From JBJTUH01 sp044346175 (GTDB lineage: Bacteria; Cyanobacteriota; Vampirovibrionia; Vampirovibrionales; JAJTHC01): a stretch of 64,000 bases of DNA. Where the stretch lies: contig JBIIZQ010000002.1 of the NCBI GenBank assembly GCA_044346175.1, forward strand, positions 186,001 to 250,000. Direction: 5' to 3'. This document shows, one piece after another, positions 1 through 8,589 of this stretch. How positions within the stretch are numbered: position 1 is the first letter of the stretch; every line of letters begins with the position of its first letter. Both the position numbers and the translations under genes were made by a program. A model generated the notes under the pieces. The model saw nothing but the letters and a program-made list of their open reading frames with translations, made no database searches and was not told where the DNA came from.

Positions 1-1
1 C

Positions 2-280
2 ACCTATGCACTCTCTGAAGCTTACGGGGTGTATCTTCCAAGCTGGTGTCCTCTTGTCCATACTTGGGGAATGTCATGTGGTTTAGACATTCTCTGGTTA
101 GATAGGGGGATGCACATCGTTGCACTTCAAAGGAGTTTGACACCATGGCGGGTGAGTCGTTGGGTGCCTCACGCAATAGGAGGTGCCATAGAATTTCCAG
201 CAGGGTGGCTTGAGACCTACGAAGCAACAAGGACATCAGGTCGTATTCAAGAGGGACAAAAAATTGTCTTACACCCTTGA
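2..280 (+). CDS. UPF0127 (DUF192) family protein, C-terminal part
   Basis: The reading frame is open to the left edge and ends at a stop at 278-280, so only about 92 C-terminal residues are present and the true start lies outside the window. The visible part follows the DUF192 pattern: a GVYLP segment, then HTWGM with the conserved aromatic and Met, then a DILWLDRGM stretch, a run of basic and aromatic residues, and EFPAGW followed by a Gly and a charged end, as in the family's C-terminal barrel. The family is small, widespread and of unsettled function, often secreted or processed. The ATG at 29 is internal to the conserved region and should not be taken as the start. Spacing to the convergent gene at 316 is 35 bases. 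Confidence 0.72.
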   Translation, partial: TYALSEAYGVYLPSWCPLVHTWGMSCGLDILWLDRGMHIVALQRSLTPWRVSRWVPHAIGGAIEFPAGWLETYEATRTSGRIQEGQKIVLHP

Positions 281-315
281 TAGTCACTTGGGATAGCTTC
301 AAGCATGAAGCTATC

Positions 316-1296
316 CTAGGTACGAGGGCCCCATACTTGGGTTTCCCAAAAAAGCTGTAAGTGACGATACACAAGACTCTTTCCCGTTTGTAACGTCACC
401 GTAGACGGTGCGGCAAGCCCTTGGAGTTGTCCGACAGGCTGAAGCCCCCTTAGTGCATTCACAAGAACCATATGGCATGGGAAGGCAGGCTGGCACTGAG
501 TGAGGTCCTCAGACATAAAAGGCGGACGATGAACCGCTTGGACGTTCCAACCTTGGGCTTGGCTGGCTTCATTGGCCCAATACCTGAGGATAGCAAGTGA
601 AGTACTTTGCAGGCGTTGGTTGTCATCATCAGGGTGAGGCAAATAAAGTGTAATATGGGGAGCAGCTTTGGAGGACGGTTGTTCACACCAAGCACACCAA
701 GTCGCAATGGGCGTTTCAAGCCATGTTGTGAGATGCTCATTGCGTACCCACATCAAGGTCGCTTGAGGAGATTGTGCCTGTTCCCAAAGCCCTTCTAAAA
801 GCGTACCGCCAAGTTTGTAGGGCGTTAAAAATCCCTGTCTGTGCCAAAGGGTCTCTTGCACTGTGATAGGACTTGGGCTTTGAACGGGTAAAAAACGCTC
901 TTGCAATACCCATGCCATTGCCATAGGCGTGTGTGACGCATAACACTGCCAAGAAGAAAAAGAGGAAGTACCTTTGGGGTAAGGGATACCAAGGAGGCGC
1001 ATGCCCTTGGGGGGGCTGGCAGTACTATCTGGCGAACCTAAAGGCATCTTTGGAGCGGCACTCTGAGGAGTCGTCAGCCAAGGCGGGGCTTGAGTCATAT
1101 CATAGGTTGGAAAGCATGCCTGGAGGGTATTTTGTAGGCGGTGTTGATGGAATCCCCAAGCCCAAGCTGTTAGAGGCGTATGGTAACTGGTCGTTATACT
1201 TCCTCCCATACTCAAGGCGTTCAGCCAAGATGGAGGAAGCTGTATGAGAGGTTCCCATGCTTGGGTTTCTTCTTGCCATAGCCAATAATGAGTCAT
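316..1296 (-). CDS. PabC-like class IV PLP-dependent aminotransferase / ADC lyase homologue
   Basis: A 326-residue protein that fits the fold-type IV PLP family, most like 4-amino-4-deoxychorismate lyase of folate synthesis. The evidence is in three patches: GGSITTSYHTPLTAWAWGFHQHRLQNTL near residue 30 matches the N-terminal GxFTT...HxxRL pattern; a YKLGGTLLEGL segment near residue 160 sits where the catalytic Lys lies; and VLVNALRGLQPV near residue 290 matches the family's C-terminal N-(A/S)-L-x-G-x-x-PV motif. The rest is strongly diverged and rich in Trp, Gln and His, and an insertion of about 35 residues rich in Pro and Ser lies between patches one and two. It starts 41 bases after the beta-lactamase-like gene, probably in one transcript. 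It could be another class IV aminotransferase; substrate is not shown by sequence. Confidence 0.55.
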   Translation of the reverse strand: MTHYWLWQEETQAWEPLIQLPPSWLNALSMGGSITTSYHTPLTAWAWGFHQHRLQNTLQACFPTYDMTQAPPWLTTPQSAAPKMPLGSPDSTASPPKGMRLLGIPYPKGTSSFSSWQCYASHTPMAMAWVLQERFLPVQSPSPITVQETLWHRQGFLTPYKLGGTLLEGLWEQAQSPQATLMWVRNEHLTTWLETPIATWCAWCEQPSSKAAPHITLYLPHPDDDNQRLQSTSLAILRYWANEASQAQGWNVQAVHRPPFMSEDLTQCQPAFPCHMVLVNALRGLQPVGQLQGLAAPSTVTLQTGKSLVYRHLQLFWETQVWGPRT

Positions 1297-1337
1297 AAGG
1301 ATAAAAAAGCTTGCGGGATACGTGTGTAAGGAGAAGA

Positions 1338-3011
1338 CTATAGGGCAAGATAATGGGTATACACTGTATGCCCTATCGCTTGAATCAGTGGACGTGCTTG
1401 GGGGGCATTAAAAGGACGTTCAACCTGAACCGCAATATAAACCTCTTGCCCATTAGGAAGTACAAGCAGCCCCGCATCTCCCAAAGCCGTACCAATATCG
1501 CCTGTTTTATGATAAAACACGGTCTCGGAAGGCAACTTACCCGTAATTAAGGAACGATTGAGCGTACCCTTTAAAATATTCAAAAGGGTCTTTTTCACGG
1601 CAGGACTAACCGTATCCGTCGTATAGAGATGATGCAAGAGACTAACCATATCATGAGGACTCAGCGTATTATGCCCCGCAAGGTCAGGGAGCCAATCTCG
1701 AAGTTGCGTTGCTTGGAACCCCATCGTTTCAAAAAGCCCATAAACAATCGGTAAGCCTCCAAGTGCCTGAATCGCCATGTTAGTGCATGAATTATCACTG
1801 GACTGTATCATGTACTTTGCCACATGGTAGAGGTCATAACTATCGCCAGCAGGCATAAAGTTAAGTCTTCCTGAGCCACCAGCTCGAAGGGTATCCGTAA
1901 ACAACTGAGGATATTTGGCTTGAAATTCCGTCTGGGCAGAGAGGGTAGAAGACGTTTGAGGATACGTCGTTTCGGCAGGCGTGAAGGCTTCTGGAAACCT
2001 TAAAGCAAGCATATAAAGTATCGGTAGTTTAATGACACTGGCAGAGGAAACAGGAACCTCCCCCCCAATACTCACATGCTGGTTACGCCCTGGGTGATAA
2101 AGATACACATGGGGTTTCAAGCTAGCATCTGCACGACTTAAAAGACGCTCAAGCTTTTTGGCAAGAACCTCATCCATATAAGGTGTAAAAACGGGTGCGA
2201 TAAAAGGAAGCCGATACTGACTTTGTAGCGTGTGACGCATTTTCGCCGAAACCTGATAACGATGTAAGCCATAGGGAGAAAGGGCTTGAGCGTATATCGG
2301 AAAGTCCATGGCTGGAACAACGGGAGTCTTCTCTGCAAAACGCCACCCTGAGGGTACCGCTAACCATTGGGGCATCGCTTGGTGAAGCCAAGAGGGTAGC
2401 ATGGTGAACATCGTTGTAGGGCGTTGTGAGGTACTTTGAAAGACACCCGCTTCCCAGCCCAAACGGGTTAAACTACGTTGGGTGTACCCTAACAGGGTTT
2501 CATCTGAGTGTCCCAACCTAGATACCAGTGCATGTTCAATAGAAAAAGTGGTAGTGGCCTCTAACAAGAGGGGAGATGCTTGGTGGGGCAGTACGTCACG
2601 ACTTGGGAAAGTATCTGATGGGAGGGTTGTATCTCCCACTGTCGTAATAATAGTTGGCTGTATGGTTGACTGTACTGCCGCATGGGGCTGCATGGGGTCT
2701 GGCGAGGGTTGCGATACCCATGCGTTTTGCCAAAGTTGATACGCCCCTAAACCCAAGGCGACCATCCCCACAAGAGAAGCACCCACAACAAGCATTAACC
2801 GCCGTTGCCTTTGTTTGGCACGTCGTTGGCGGGCATAGTCAAGATGTACAATAGGCTTTAGATGTGTTTTTTGAGGGTACCCTGTTGCATGATAGGAAGC
2901 AGAACGAGAACGCACACTGAGGGGTACAGTAGGTACAGTCGATGAGACAGAAGAACCTTGAAACATGAGGGTAGGGGGTATCCAAAAGCTAAAGCAATGA
3001 CTTGTAGACAC
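1338..3011 (-). CDS. Membrane-anchored class A beta-lactamase-fold serine hydrolase
   Basis: A 557-residue protein with a basic cytoplasmic N-terminus, one membrane segment near residues 72-92 and an extracytoplasmic C-terminal domain of the beta-lactamase/transpeptidase superfamily (Beta-lactamase2 type). The active-site motifs are clear: SVIK (SxxK) near residue 325, SDN inside SSDNSCTN near 405, and KTG in HKTGDIG near 502. The usual class A omega-loop ExxLN is not found; the matching stretch reads LRDWLPDLAGHNTLSPHD. The family includes penicillinases and cell-wall serine hydrolases; without the general-base Glu efficient beta-lactam hydrolysis is doubtful. About 220 residues between the membrane segment and the SxxK motif are unassigned. 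The frame opens with GTG at 3011; an ATG at 2966 is an alternative and neither has a strong Shine-Dalgarno. It follows murT, which suits a wall-related role. Confidence 0.78.
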   Translation of the reverse strand: MSTSHCFSFWIPPTLMFQGSSVSSTVPTVPLSVRSRSASYHATGYPQKTHLKPIVHLDYARQRRAKQRQRRLMLVVGASLVGMVALGLGAYQLWQNAWVSQPSPDPMQPHAAVQSTIQPTIITTVGDTTLPSDTFPSRDVLPHQASPLLLEATTTFSIEHALVSRLGHSDETLLGYTQRSLTRLGWEAGVFQSTSQRPTTMFTMLPSWLHQAMPQWLAVPSGWRFAEKTPVVPAMDFPIYAQALSPYGLHRYQVSAKMRHTLQSQYRLPFIAPVFTPYMDEVLAKKLERLLSRADASLKPHVYLYHPGRNQHVSIGGEVPVSSASVIKLPILYMLALRFPEAFTPAETTYPQTSSTLSAQTEFQAKYPQLFTDTLRAGGSGRLNFMPAGDSYDLYHVAKYMIQSSDNSCTNMAIQALGGLPIVYGLFETMGFQATQLRDWLPDLAGHNTLSPHDMVSLLHHLYTTDTVSPAVKKTLLNILKGTLNRSLITGKLPSETVFYHKTGDIGTALGDAGLLVLPNGQEVYIAVQVERPFNAPQARPLIQAIGHTVYTHYLAL

Positions 3012-3072
3012 ACGAGAGGAAAAAGCCTCTACTTCTTGTTTTTTATTTTAAAGCATTTTTTTGTTTTTATAT

Positions 3073-3107
3073 AGCCCCTTGACACGATGGATGTCATGAG
3101 AGGGGCT
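3073..3107 (-). terminator. Hairpin overlapping the end of murT
   Basis: AGCCCCT (3073-3079) pairs with AGGGGCT (3101-3107), and an inner TGACA/TGTCA pair extends the stem. The murT stop codon (3094-3096) lies inside the hairpin. A run of T follows on the plus strand, while on the minus strand the stem is followed by ATATAAAAAC, so efficiency as a terminator for murT is uncertain; it may only attenuate read-through into the serine hydrolase gene. Confidence 0.3.
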
Positions 3108-4596
3108 TTTTAAAGCGTGCTTGTAAGCTTAAAAGTGCCGTATACGTGGGTACAATCACAAGACACTCCTCAGAGGTCGTTGCTTCAAGTGCCGTATGCA
3201 GGGCTTGAGAGATTGAGGGCAGACAAACAAGCTGGTCAGGATGATACCCAGCATACTGCAGTCGAAGTGCCATATCTTCTCCTCGGCTCCCTGATACAAA
3301 GATATGCGAAGCACCACGGAGTGTACTGTCAGGATGCGTAAGCCATTCAAAGGGAGTATCCCATATCCAACTGACATCTTTGCCATCAGCAGCTTGGTCA
3401 TTCAGGAGTACGAGTAGCTTCACGTGGGGTTGTTGTGCAATCCATCGTAACACTTCGCCAGCACCAACGGGGTTTTTTATCAAAAAAACCTTTACGTTTT
3501 TCCCTTGTTGTATGAGGGTCTCCGCACGACCAAATACTTGCACGTCTGGTTGAAGTGCAGTGGGTGAGAAATGACGCATGGCAATCACAGGGTCTTGGTG
3601 CTGCTGCATGAGATGGTCAAGACATACACAACACGCAGCCGCCCAGTTGTAAACGTTAAAACATCCAGGCATTGGGAGGGTATAAGGGGTTGGATAAGGT
3701 ATGCCTTGCCATGTAAAGGTAAGTATCGTTCCTGTTTCAGGGTTCGTTTCAGTGAGCGTGACCATTAAATCATGGGCTTGGGTATTACTAAACCCACAAC
3801 CATGACACGTGTAAGTACCAAGCTGGGCATACACATGGGTATGAAACGTAAGTTCAGTGCCACAAAGGGGACATTCAGTGCCTTCTCTTGGAAAAGGAAT
3901 CGGATGGCATGGCATGCTATCCTTTAGTTTGCCATGAGGGGTTTCATCACGGACAGAAAAAGTAACGATACGCTGATGGGCTAATGCTTTGCGTTGTAGT
4001 GCAAAGACCAATGGGTCATCTGCATTAAGATAAAGGGCTTCACGCACATAAGGAAAACCTTTGGCAATGTACTGAGCCGTCGTGTCCAATTCGCCATATC
4101 GGTCCAGCTGGTCACGATAGAGGTTCGTGACCACTAATCCTGACAAAGGAAAATCTTTCACAACCCCGTACACACTCGCTTCATCCAACTCAAGTACACA
4201 TCCCTTCCCAGAAAGCGTTCCCGAAAAGGAAGCTTTTTCAAGTAAGAGACTCGTGATACCTGTTTTCATGTTCGCACCAAGGGCATTGTGCGATATCTCA
4301 CCCTGCCGAAGGCATTTCAAACCCTGTGCTAAAAACCCACTGGTTGTTGTTTTACCGTTTGTACCTGTCACACCCACACGAGGGTAGGTTTCAGGCGTTG
4401 CCTGCCCCATATGGCACAATACATCAGGCATCCATTTTAAAGCCACCATACCAGGCAAACTGGTACCTCCAGAGCCTGAAACCGCTTTACGAAAAGGGCG
4501 TAGGGTAATGAGTATGCGTCGGAGTAGCCATGCTAAAAGCCATACGCCTGTAAAAAGAAAAGGGTTCGTCATGGTTGCACGAGCATCCGTATGCAC
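3094..4596 (-). CDS. murT: MurT: lipid II isoglutaminyl synthase, Mur-ligase subunit
   Basis: A 500-residue Mur ligase family protein. In known systems MurT, with the glutaminase GatD, amidates the alpha-carboxyl of D-Glu in lipid II at the cytoplasmic face. The sequence shows GVTGTNGKTTT (ATP P-loop, near residue 75), a four-Cys zinc-ribbon insertion (CPLC...CHGC, about 239-266) that is a MurT hallmark, and the C-terminal DUF1727 region with KNPVGAGEVLRW (about 372) and NDQAADGKDVSWIWD. A hydrophobic N-terminus (LFTGVWLLAWLLRRILI) may sit on the membrane. The start is GTG 4596, with AGGTTAG close upstream; ATG 4572 is possible. The usual partner gatD, normally adjacent, is not beside it: the next gene downstream is a serine hydrolase and the upstream one is dapL. 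Confidence 0.88.
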   Translation of the reverse strand: MHTDARATMTNPFLFTGVWLLAWLLRRILITLRPFRKAVSGSGGTSLPGMVALKWMPDVLCHMGQATPETYPRVGVTGTNGKTTTSGFLAQGLKCLRQGEISHNALGANMKTGITSLLLEKASFSGTLSGKGCVLELDEASVYGVVKDFPLSGLVVTNLYRDQLDRYGELDTTAQYIAKGFPYVREALYLNADDPLVFALQRKALAHQRIVTFSVRDETPHGKLKDSMPCHPIPFPREGTECPLCGTELTFHTHVYAQLGTYTCHGCGFSNTQAHDLMVTLTETNPETGTILTFTWQGIPYPTPYTLPMPGCFNVYNWAAACCVCLDHLMQQHQDPVIAMRHFSPTALQPDVQVFGRAETLIQQGKNVKVFLIKNPVGAGEVLRWIAQQPHVKLLVLLNDQAADGKDVSWIWDTPFEWLTHPDSTLRGASHIFVSGSRGEDMALRLQYAGYHPDQLVCLPSISQALHTALEATTSEECLVIVPTYTALLSLQARFKKPLS

Positions 4597-4745
4597 CTAA
4601 CCTAAAAATGACACCGTTTATTTAAAAACACCATGTTCTTGGAAAAAGGAAGCACCCAGCAGATACTGCACGCTTGAAGGGTGATACAACTGGCGTAAAG
4701 TATCCAGCTCGGTGCTTGTTTGAGAGGCTTTTCAGACTACGTCAC

Positions 4746-4784
4746 AAGGTAGGTATCGCACATCCCATGAAGGATACCCACCTT
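4746..4784 (-). terminator. Possible stem-loop downstream of dapL
   Basis: AAGGT-A-GGTATC (4746-4757) pairs with GATACC-C-ACCTT (4773-4784) with one mismatch, six bases past the dapL stop on the minus strand. There is no clear T-run after it, so it could be a terminator or an mRNA-end structure. Confidence 0.35.
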
Positions 4785-4789
4785 ATACC

Positions 4790-5995
4790 TTAACCGACAG
4801 GAGCAGCCACTTCACGGGATAGAACATCATAACGGAAGTTATGAGCCTTCATACGGTCAATAGCAGCCTGTAGTTTTTCTTCAGGCACAGTGAGTGCCAC
4901 ACGGAAGAAACCCTCACCATCGGCACCATAGCCATTCCCAGGAGGTACCACAATGCCACAGGTTTCGAGTAAATGGTTTACAAAGGCAACACTCTGCCAG
5001 CCTGTAGGAACAGGTACCCAAAGATAAAATGTTGCCACAGGTTTTTCATAAGGCCACCCAAGTTCTTGAAGCCCTGCCACAAAGAGGTCACGACGTTTCC
5101 CATAAATGGCGTTAAGATCCTTTGTGAGTGCCTCCGCATGGTCAAGTGCCACAATAGAAGCATCTTGAATCGCCTTAAACACGCCACTATCAGTATTGTT
5201 TTTAAGAGTGCCTAGGGTTTTAATGGCTTGTGCGTTACCCACAGCAAACCCCACCCGCCAACCTGTCATGTTAAACATTTTTGAAAGACTAAAAAACTCA
5301 ATCACCACCTCTTTAGCACCCTTGGCACTCAAGAAGCTAGGGGCTTTGTACCCATCAAACGTCATTTCTGAATAAGCGTGGTCATGACAAAGAAGAATGT
5401 CATACTTTTTGCAAAAATCAACGGCTTCTTGAATAAAAGCTTCCGTCGCAATCGCTCCTAAAGGGTTGTTTGGATAATTCAAGAACATGATTTTAGCACG
5501 TTGTGCTACCGCCTCGGGAATCTCTGAAAGTACAGGCAGATAGCCATTTTCAGGTTTTAGGGGCATCATGTAAGCTTCCCCATCGCACATACGAGTGTAG
5601 TTTGCATATACAGGATAGCCAATACTCGGGCAAAGCACCACGTCGCCTGCATCCACATAGGCAAGAATCAGATGGGCCAAACCTTCCTTGGAACCAATCA
5701 GTGCCAAGGTTTCTTGGTGTACATCAACCTCTACTTGAAAACGGGTGTGCATCCAACGTGCGGCAGCTTCACGGAAGGCGAGTGTCCCTTGATACGGTGG
5801 ATAGTTATGATTGGCAGGATTACGAGTCGCTTCGCACATGGCCTCTACCACCATGGCGGGTGTAGGGAGGTCGGGGTCACCAATGCCAAGGCTAATAATA
5901 TCCACCCCTTTCGCTTTGGCTTCATCAATTTTACGGTCAATTTCTGCAAACAAGTAGGGAGGTAGTGTGTTGAGACGTTTGGAAGGAGCTGGCAT
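4790..5995 (-). CDS. dapL: LL-diaminopimelate aminotransferase
   Basis: A 401-residue class I/II PLP aminotransferase. DapL converts tetrahydrodipicolinate and glutamate directly to LL-diaminopimelate, supplying lysine and peptidoglycan DAP without the succinyl or acetyl steps. The N-terminus RLNTLPPYLFAEIDRKIDEA is typical of the DapL family, followed by SLGIGDPDLPTP, NYPNNPLGA (substrate/PLP Asn region) and the PLP-lysine motif SLSKMFNMTGWRVGF near residue 237. Length matches the family (about 390-410). It starts at ATG 5995 with no obvious Shine-Dalgarno. It lies upstream of murT with about 190 bases between, so it is likely a separate unit. Other alanine/aspartate aminotransferases are the alternative, but the N-terminal signature favours DapL. 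Confidence 0.87.
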   Translation of the reverse strand: MPAPSKRLNTLPPYLFAEIDRKIDEAKAKGVDIISLGIGDPDLPTPAMVVEAMCEATRNPANHNYPPYQGTLAFREAAARWMHTRFQVEVDVHQETLALIGSKEGLAHLILAYVDAGDVVLCPSIGYPVYANYTRMCDGEAYMMPLKPENGYLPVLSEIPEAVAQRAKIMFLNYPNNPLGAIATEAFIQEAVDFCKKYDILLCHDHAYSEMTFDGYKAPSFLSAKGAKEVVIEFFSLSKMFNMTGWRVGFAVGNAQAIKTLGTLKNNTDSGVFKAIQDASIVALDHAEALTKDLNAIYGKRRDLFVAGLQELGWPYEKPVATFYLWVPVPTGWQSVAFVNHLLETCGIVVPPGNGYGADGEGFFRVALTVPEEKLQAAIDRMKAHNFRYDVLSREVAAPVG

Positions 5996-6290
5996 AGCAG
6001 GCAGACTTTATCGCTTAAAACGGGAACAGAAAAGAAACGAGTACAATAAGCACAAGTAAAGCAAAAATCAGCGTAACAGGCTATTGTAAAATTGGAAATA
6101 CGTTGAAAGATGAGATGTCATTGAAGTGGCGCCAAGAGCGTGTACATTCGTGAAAACGCACGCACACCTAGCACGTTACTATAACTTAGCACTCTTGGGA
6201 ATACGAGGCAATCAAAGGGTATCCCCTTTGTGAAACAAAGCAAAAAGGTATGGATTTTCACCCCACCTACCGCCACTTATCAAAACGCCT
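5996..6290. other. Intergenic region upstream of dapL
   Basis: About 295 bases, AT-rich near dapL. I see no convincing gene or RNA. The dapL promoter should lie here, but no clean -35/-10 pair stood out on the minus strand. Confidence 0.4.
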
Positions 6291-6518
6291 TCACATCGAC
6301 CAACCAACCCCGTACCCTGCCAACAAAGCAAGTACCCCAAGTAAAAATCCAACTTGTTGAGCAATCACGCGCCATGATAAAGACACCTGCCATGGTAAGG
6401 CTTCCCGTGTCATATGAAGTAAAAGAATACCTATGAGGCTAAGCCAAACACCCGCATACGCCATAGTATGTTTCCTGTGCCATAATGATTGTCTGAGTCG
6501 CACATCATGCAACGACAA
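6291..6518 (-). CDS. Small hypothetical membrane protein
   Basis: A 75-residue product with two hydrophobic segments, roughly residues 19-37 (MAYAGVWLSLIGILLLHM) and 50-73 (VIAQQVGFLLGVLALLAGYGVGW), separated by a short polar loop. It starts 78 bases after the radical SAM gene on the same strand, so it may be the last gene of that transcript. An internal ATG at residue 19 would leave the first helix nearly at the start. No family recognised. It could be a chance frame; the two clean helices are the only support. Confidence 0.42.
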   Translation of the reverse strand: MSLHDVRLRQSLWHRKHTMAYAGVWLSLIGILLLHMTREALPWQVSLSWRVIAQQVGFLLGVLALLAGYGVGWSM

Positions 6519-6595
6519 AGCCCGTGCGACCCATCCATTTTAGGAAGTAGCTTCGCCGTGTTTTATCATAAAACGTCTATTTGCATCGGCCCTGA

Positions 6596-8293
6596 TTAGG
6601 GTAAGAGTTTTTGAGCCAATTGGTAAGCTTCCAAAAGTCGGGGGAAGCTTACTAAAGCCGAGGGATAATTACGCTGCGACTCTAAGGAACACCCTTGGCA
6701 CTGGGGTGCACGGTTCGTTAAACGCCGCAACTCTTGGGCATGAGGACTGTGCCATAAAGCTTGAAAATCGCCTTGATACGCTCGGATATTACCGTATTGA
6801 TACGCTTGACTAGGGTGCATGGCGAATTCTTCACACCCTGCCACTTCACCCTGGCTTCCAAGATACGCCCCTTGCGTCCCTGCTTTGCAACAGAACAAAG
6901 AGGGTAAGGCTTGTAATTGATGACGGTTTTCCTGTTGGCTTAATAAATCCAAGGCCGCTTTCATCGCACCCTCCATAGGGGTACGGGTATGATACACAAA
7001 CCCTAATTTCCCAGAAAGTGCATCGGTTTTCATTTGTTCTGTAAGACGCACATAGGTCGCCTCAAAGGGTTCTAAGGCGTGTTTTTGACGACGTGCTTCA
7101 AAACTCGGTAACTGACTCTCACTCATTTGGACGCTCCTCCGCATGAGATTCAAGTTCCACTTGTCTGGTCGTAGCACATCCTTCACCATGGTATACCACG
7201 CATCCAGCATCGTATGATTGTCAGGGGTACACACGGTACATAACTGCACGTCCAGCTGAGTATACCCAAAGGTTTCCCGCATCTGTTTTAGGGCAAAAAG
7301 GGTATTGACTGTATTTTGCCACGCATCAATATGATGGGCTTTTGTAAAACGGACCTGGTTGTTATAAGCTTTAAAGCCTTCAATACTTAAAGACCATGTG
7401 AGGTGTAACTCTGGGCATCGTTGCATAATACGATGCGTGATTTCCAATAAGCGTTCAGGATGCCATGCGTTGGAAATAATATACACGGACTGCACAGGCG
7501 TAAGTTCATAAGCCGCTTCAATCATCGCTTCCAGATTTTTATTCAGGGTGGTTTCTCCGCCAGAGTAAACAATGACGTTGAGATTATCCCCCATGGTTGC
7601 ATAGGTTTGACGGACTTCATCCATCGATAGTTCATCATGCTTGGCATTTAAACTATCAGCAAACGAACAAAAATGACAACTGTAATTACAACGAGTCGTC
7701 ACAATATGCGTCAACATCATGGGAGAAGCTACCTGTCCCGTAAGATTGGCAAAGATACTTTGTGCCAAAGGACGTACCATGCTTCGATGACGTTTCATCG
7801 TGATCGGGTCATAGGATTGTCTTTGCGTCACAGAAGGATACTGTGTGAGCGACACCCCTAAAGCCGATTGAAGCGTCTTTGGTGTGTGTACCAAACCACG
7901 CCAAGTTTGTACTTCTTTTTCCCAATGCCGACACCAAAGTTCGTGAGACTCAGGCGTATAGACCTCAGAGGCCAAATGTGCCTCGCCCATTACGCAGGTT
8001 TGAGATTCTCCAGCATCAAGTGCCATAGGCACCCCTTGCGTGCGTGTCTGAAAGGCTTCATCCAACACTAAGCCACACACTGAAGTGGGTTTGGGCATCA
8101 CAGAGGCGGTTTGAGACATGGGTGTGTCATAGTGAAGAGGTTCAAGCGTCATACGGGGAAAGCTCTGGGTGTGATGTGACAAGGGGGGCATCAAAGTCTC
8201 AAGGGTAAACCCTTTAATCGTCTCTTTTCTCTCTTGATTGGATAGCACGGGCTTCATCGCAGAAGGCACCAACATTGCTGATGAAGGATTCAT
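6596..8293 (-). CDS. Radical SAM / SPASM-domain protein of unknown substrate
   Basis: A 565-residue protein. The radical SAM cluster motif CNYSCHFC lies near residue 195 after VTTRC, followed by DELSMDEVRQTY and YSGGETTLNKNLE (GGE motif). The C-terminal third has SPASM-like cysteines: CC near 467, GCEEF near 486 and CQGC near 533, which usually bind extra [4Fe-4S] clusters. About 190 residues before the radical SAM core are not recognised. ATG 8293 is chosen because AAGGAG lies 8-9 bases upstream; a longer frame reaches 8374 but lacks this signal. SPASM enzymes modify peptides or proteins, or act as dehydrogenases or maturases. No precursor-peptide gene is evident beside it. Upstream on the same strand is a WecG-type glycosyltransferase, downstream a small membrane protein. 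Confidence 0.85.
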   Translation of the reverse strand: MNPSSAMLVPSAMKPVLSNQERKETIKGFTLETLMPPLSHHTQSFPRMTLEPLHYDTPMSQTASVMPKPTSVCGLVLDEAFQTRTQGVPMALDAGESQTCVMGEAHLASEVYTPESHELWCRHWEKEVQTWRGLVHTPKTLQSALGVSLTQYPSVTQRQSYDPITMKRHRSMVRPLAQSIFANLTGQVASPMMLTHIVTTRCNYSCHFCSFADSLNAKHDELSMDEVRQTYATMGDNLNVIVYSGGETTLNKNLEAMIEAAYELTPVQSVYIISNAWHPERLLEITHRIMQRCPELHLTWSLSIEGFKAYNNQVRFTKAHHIDAWQNTVNTLFALKQMRETFGYTQLDVQLCTVCTPDNHTMLDAWYTMVKDVLRPDKWNLNLMRRSVQMSESQLPSFEARRQKHALEPFEATYVRLTEQMKTDALSGKLGFVYHTRTPMEGAMKAALDLLSQQENRHQLQALPSLFCCKAGTQGAYLGSQGEVAGCEEFAMHPSQAYQYGNIRAYQGDFQALWHSPHAQELRRLTNRAPQCQGCSLESQRNYPSALVSFPRLLEAYQLAQKLLP

Positions 8294-8415
8294 ACGGACA
8301 TCTCCTTCATGACGTGTGTCGATTATATCAGAAAGATGACGGATTGAAGTAGCACTATTAGGAACCGTAGACACTGTAAAGCCCTACACGCTTGTGAATA
8401 AACCCTTGACACATA

Positions 8416-8441
8416 CAGAAAACACTGGCAGAAAACACTGG
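8416..8441. repeat. 13-bp exact tandem duplication
   Basis: CAGAAAACACTGG occurs twice head to tail (8416-8428 and 8429-8441) in the spacer between the glycosyltransferase and radical SAM genes. Probably a slippage product. Confidence 0.9.
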
Positions 8442-8589
8442 ATAACACAACGATATAAATGGAATAAAACCCTCAAAGCGTCCTCCTGTGCCTCCCTCAT
8501 AGAAAAGCAACGAGACAAGAGGATACACACCCTATCTCAAACCCTCACGAGCCATAGAAACGCCCTCAAAACGACACCCATAAAACCTA

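Noticed and set aside
2482..2854. Plus-strand frames within the serine hydrolase gene
   Set aside because: They overlap a gene with clear active-site motifs on the minus strand and show no features of their own.
1338..3011. Antibiotic-resistance beta-lactamase
   Set aside because: The omega-loop general-base motif is not found and the gene sits beside a wall-synthesis gene; resistance cannot be claimed.
6230..6436. Plus-strand frame opposite the small membrane protein
   Set aside because: Composition is unlike a folded protein and the opposite strand gives two clean membrane helices in frame.
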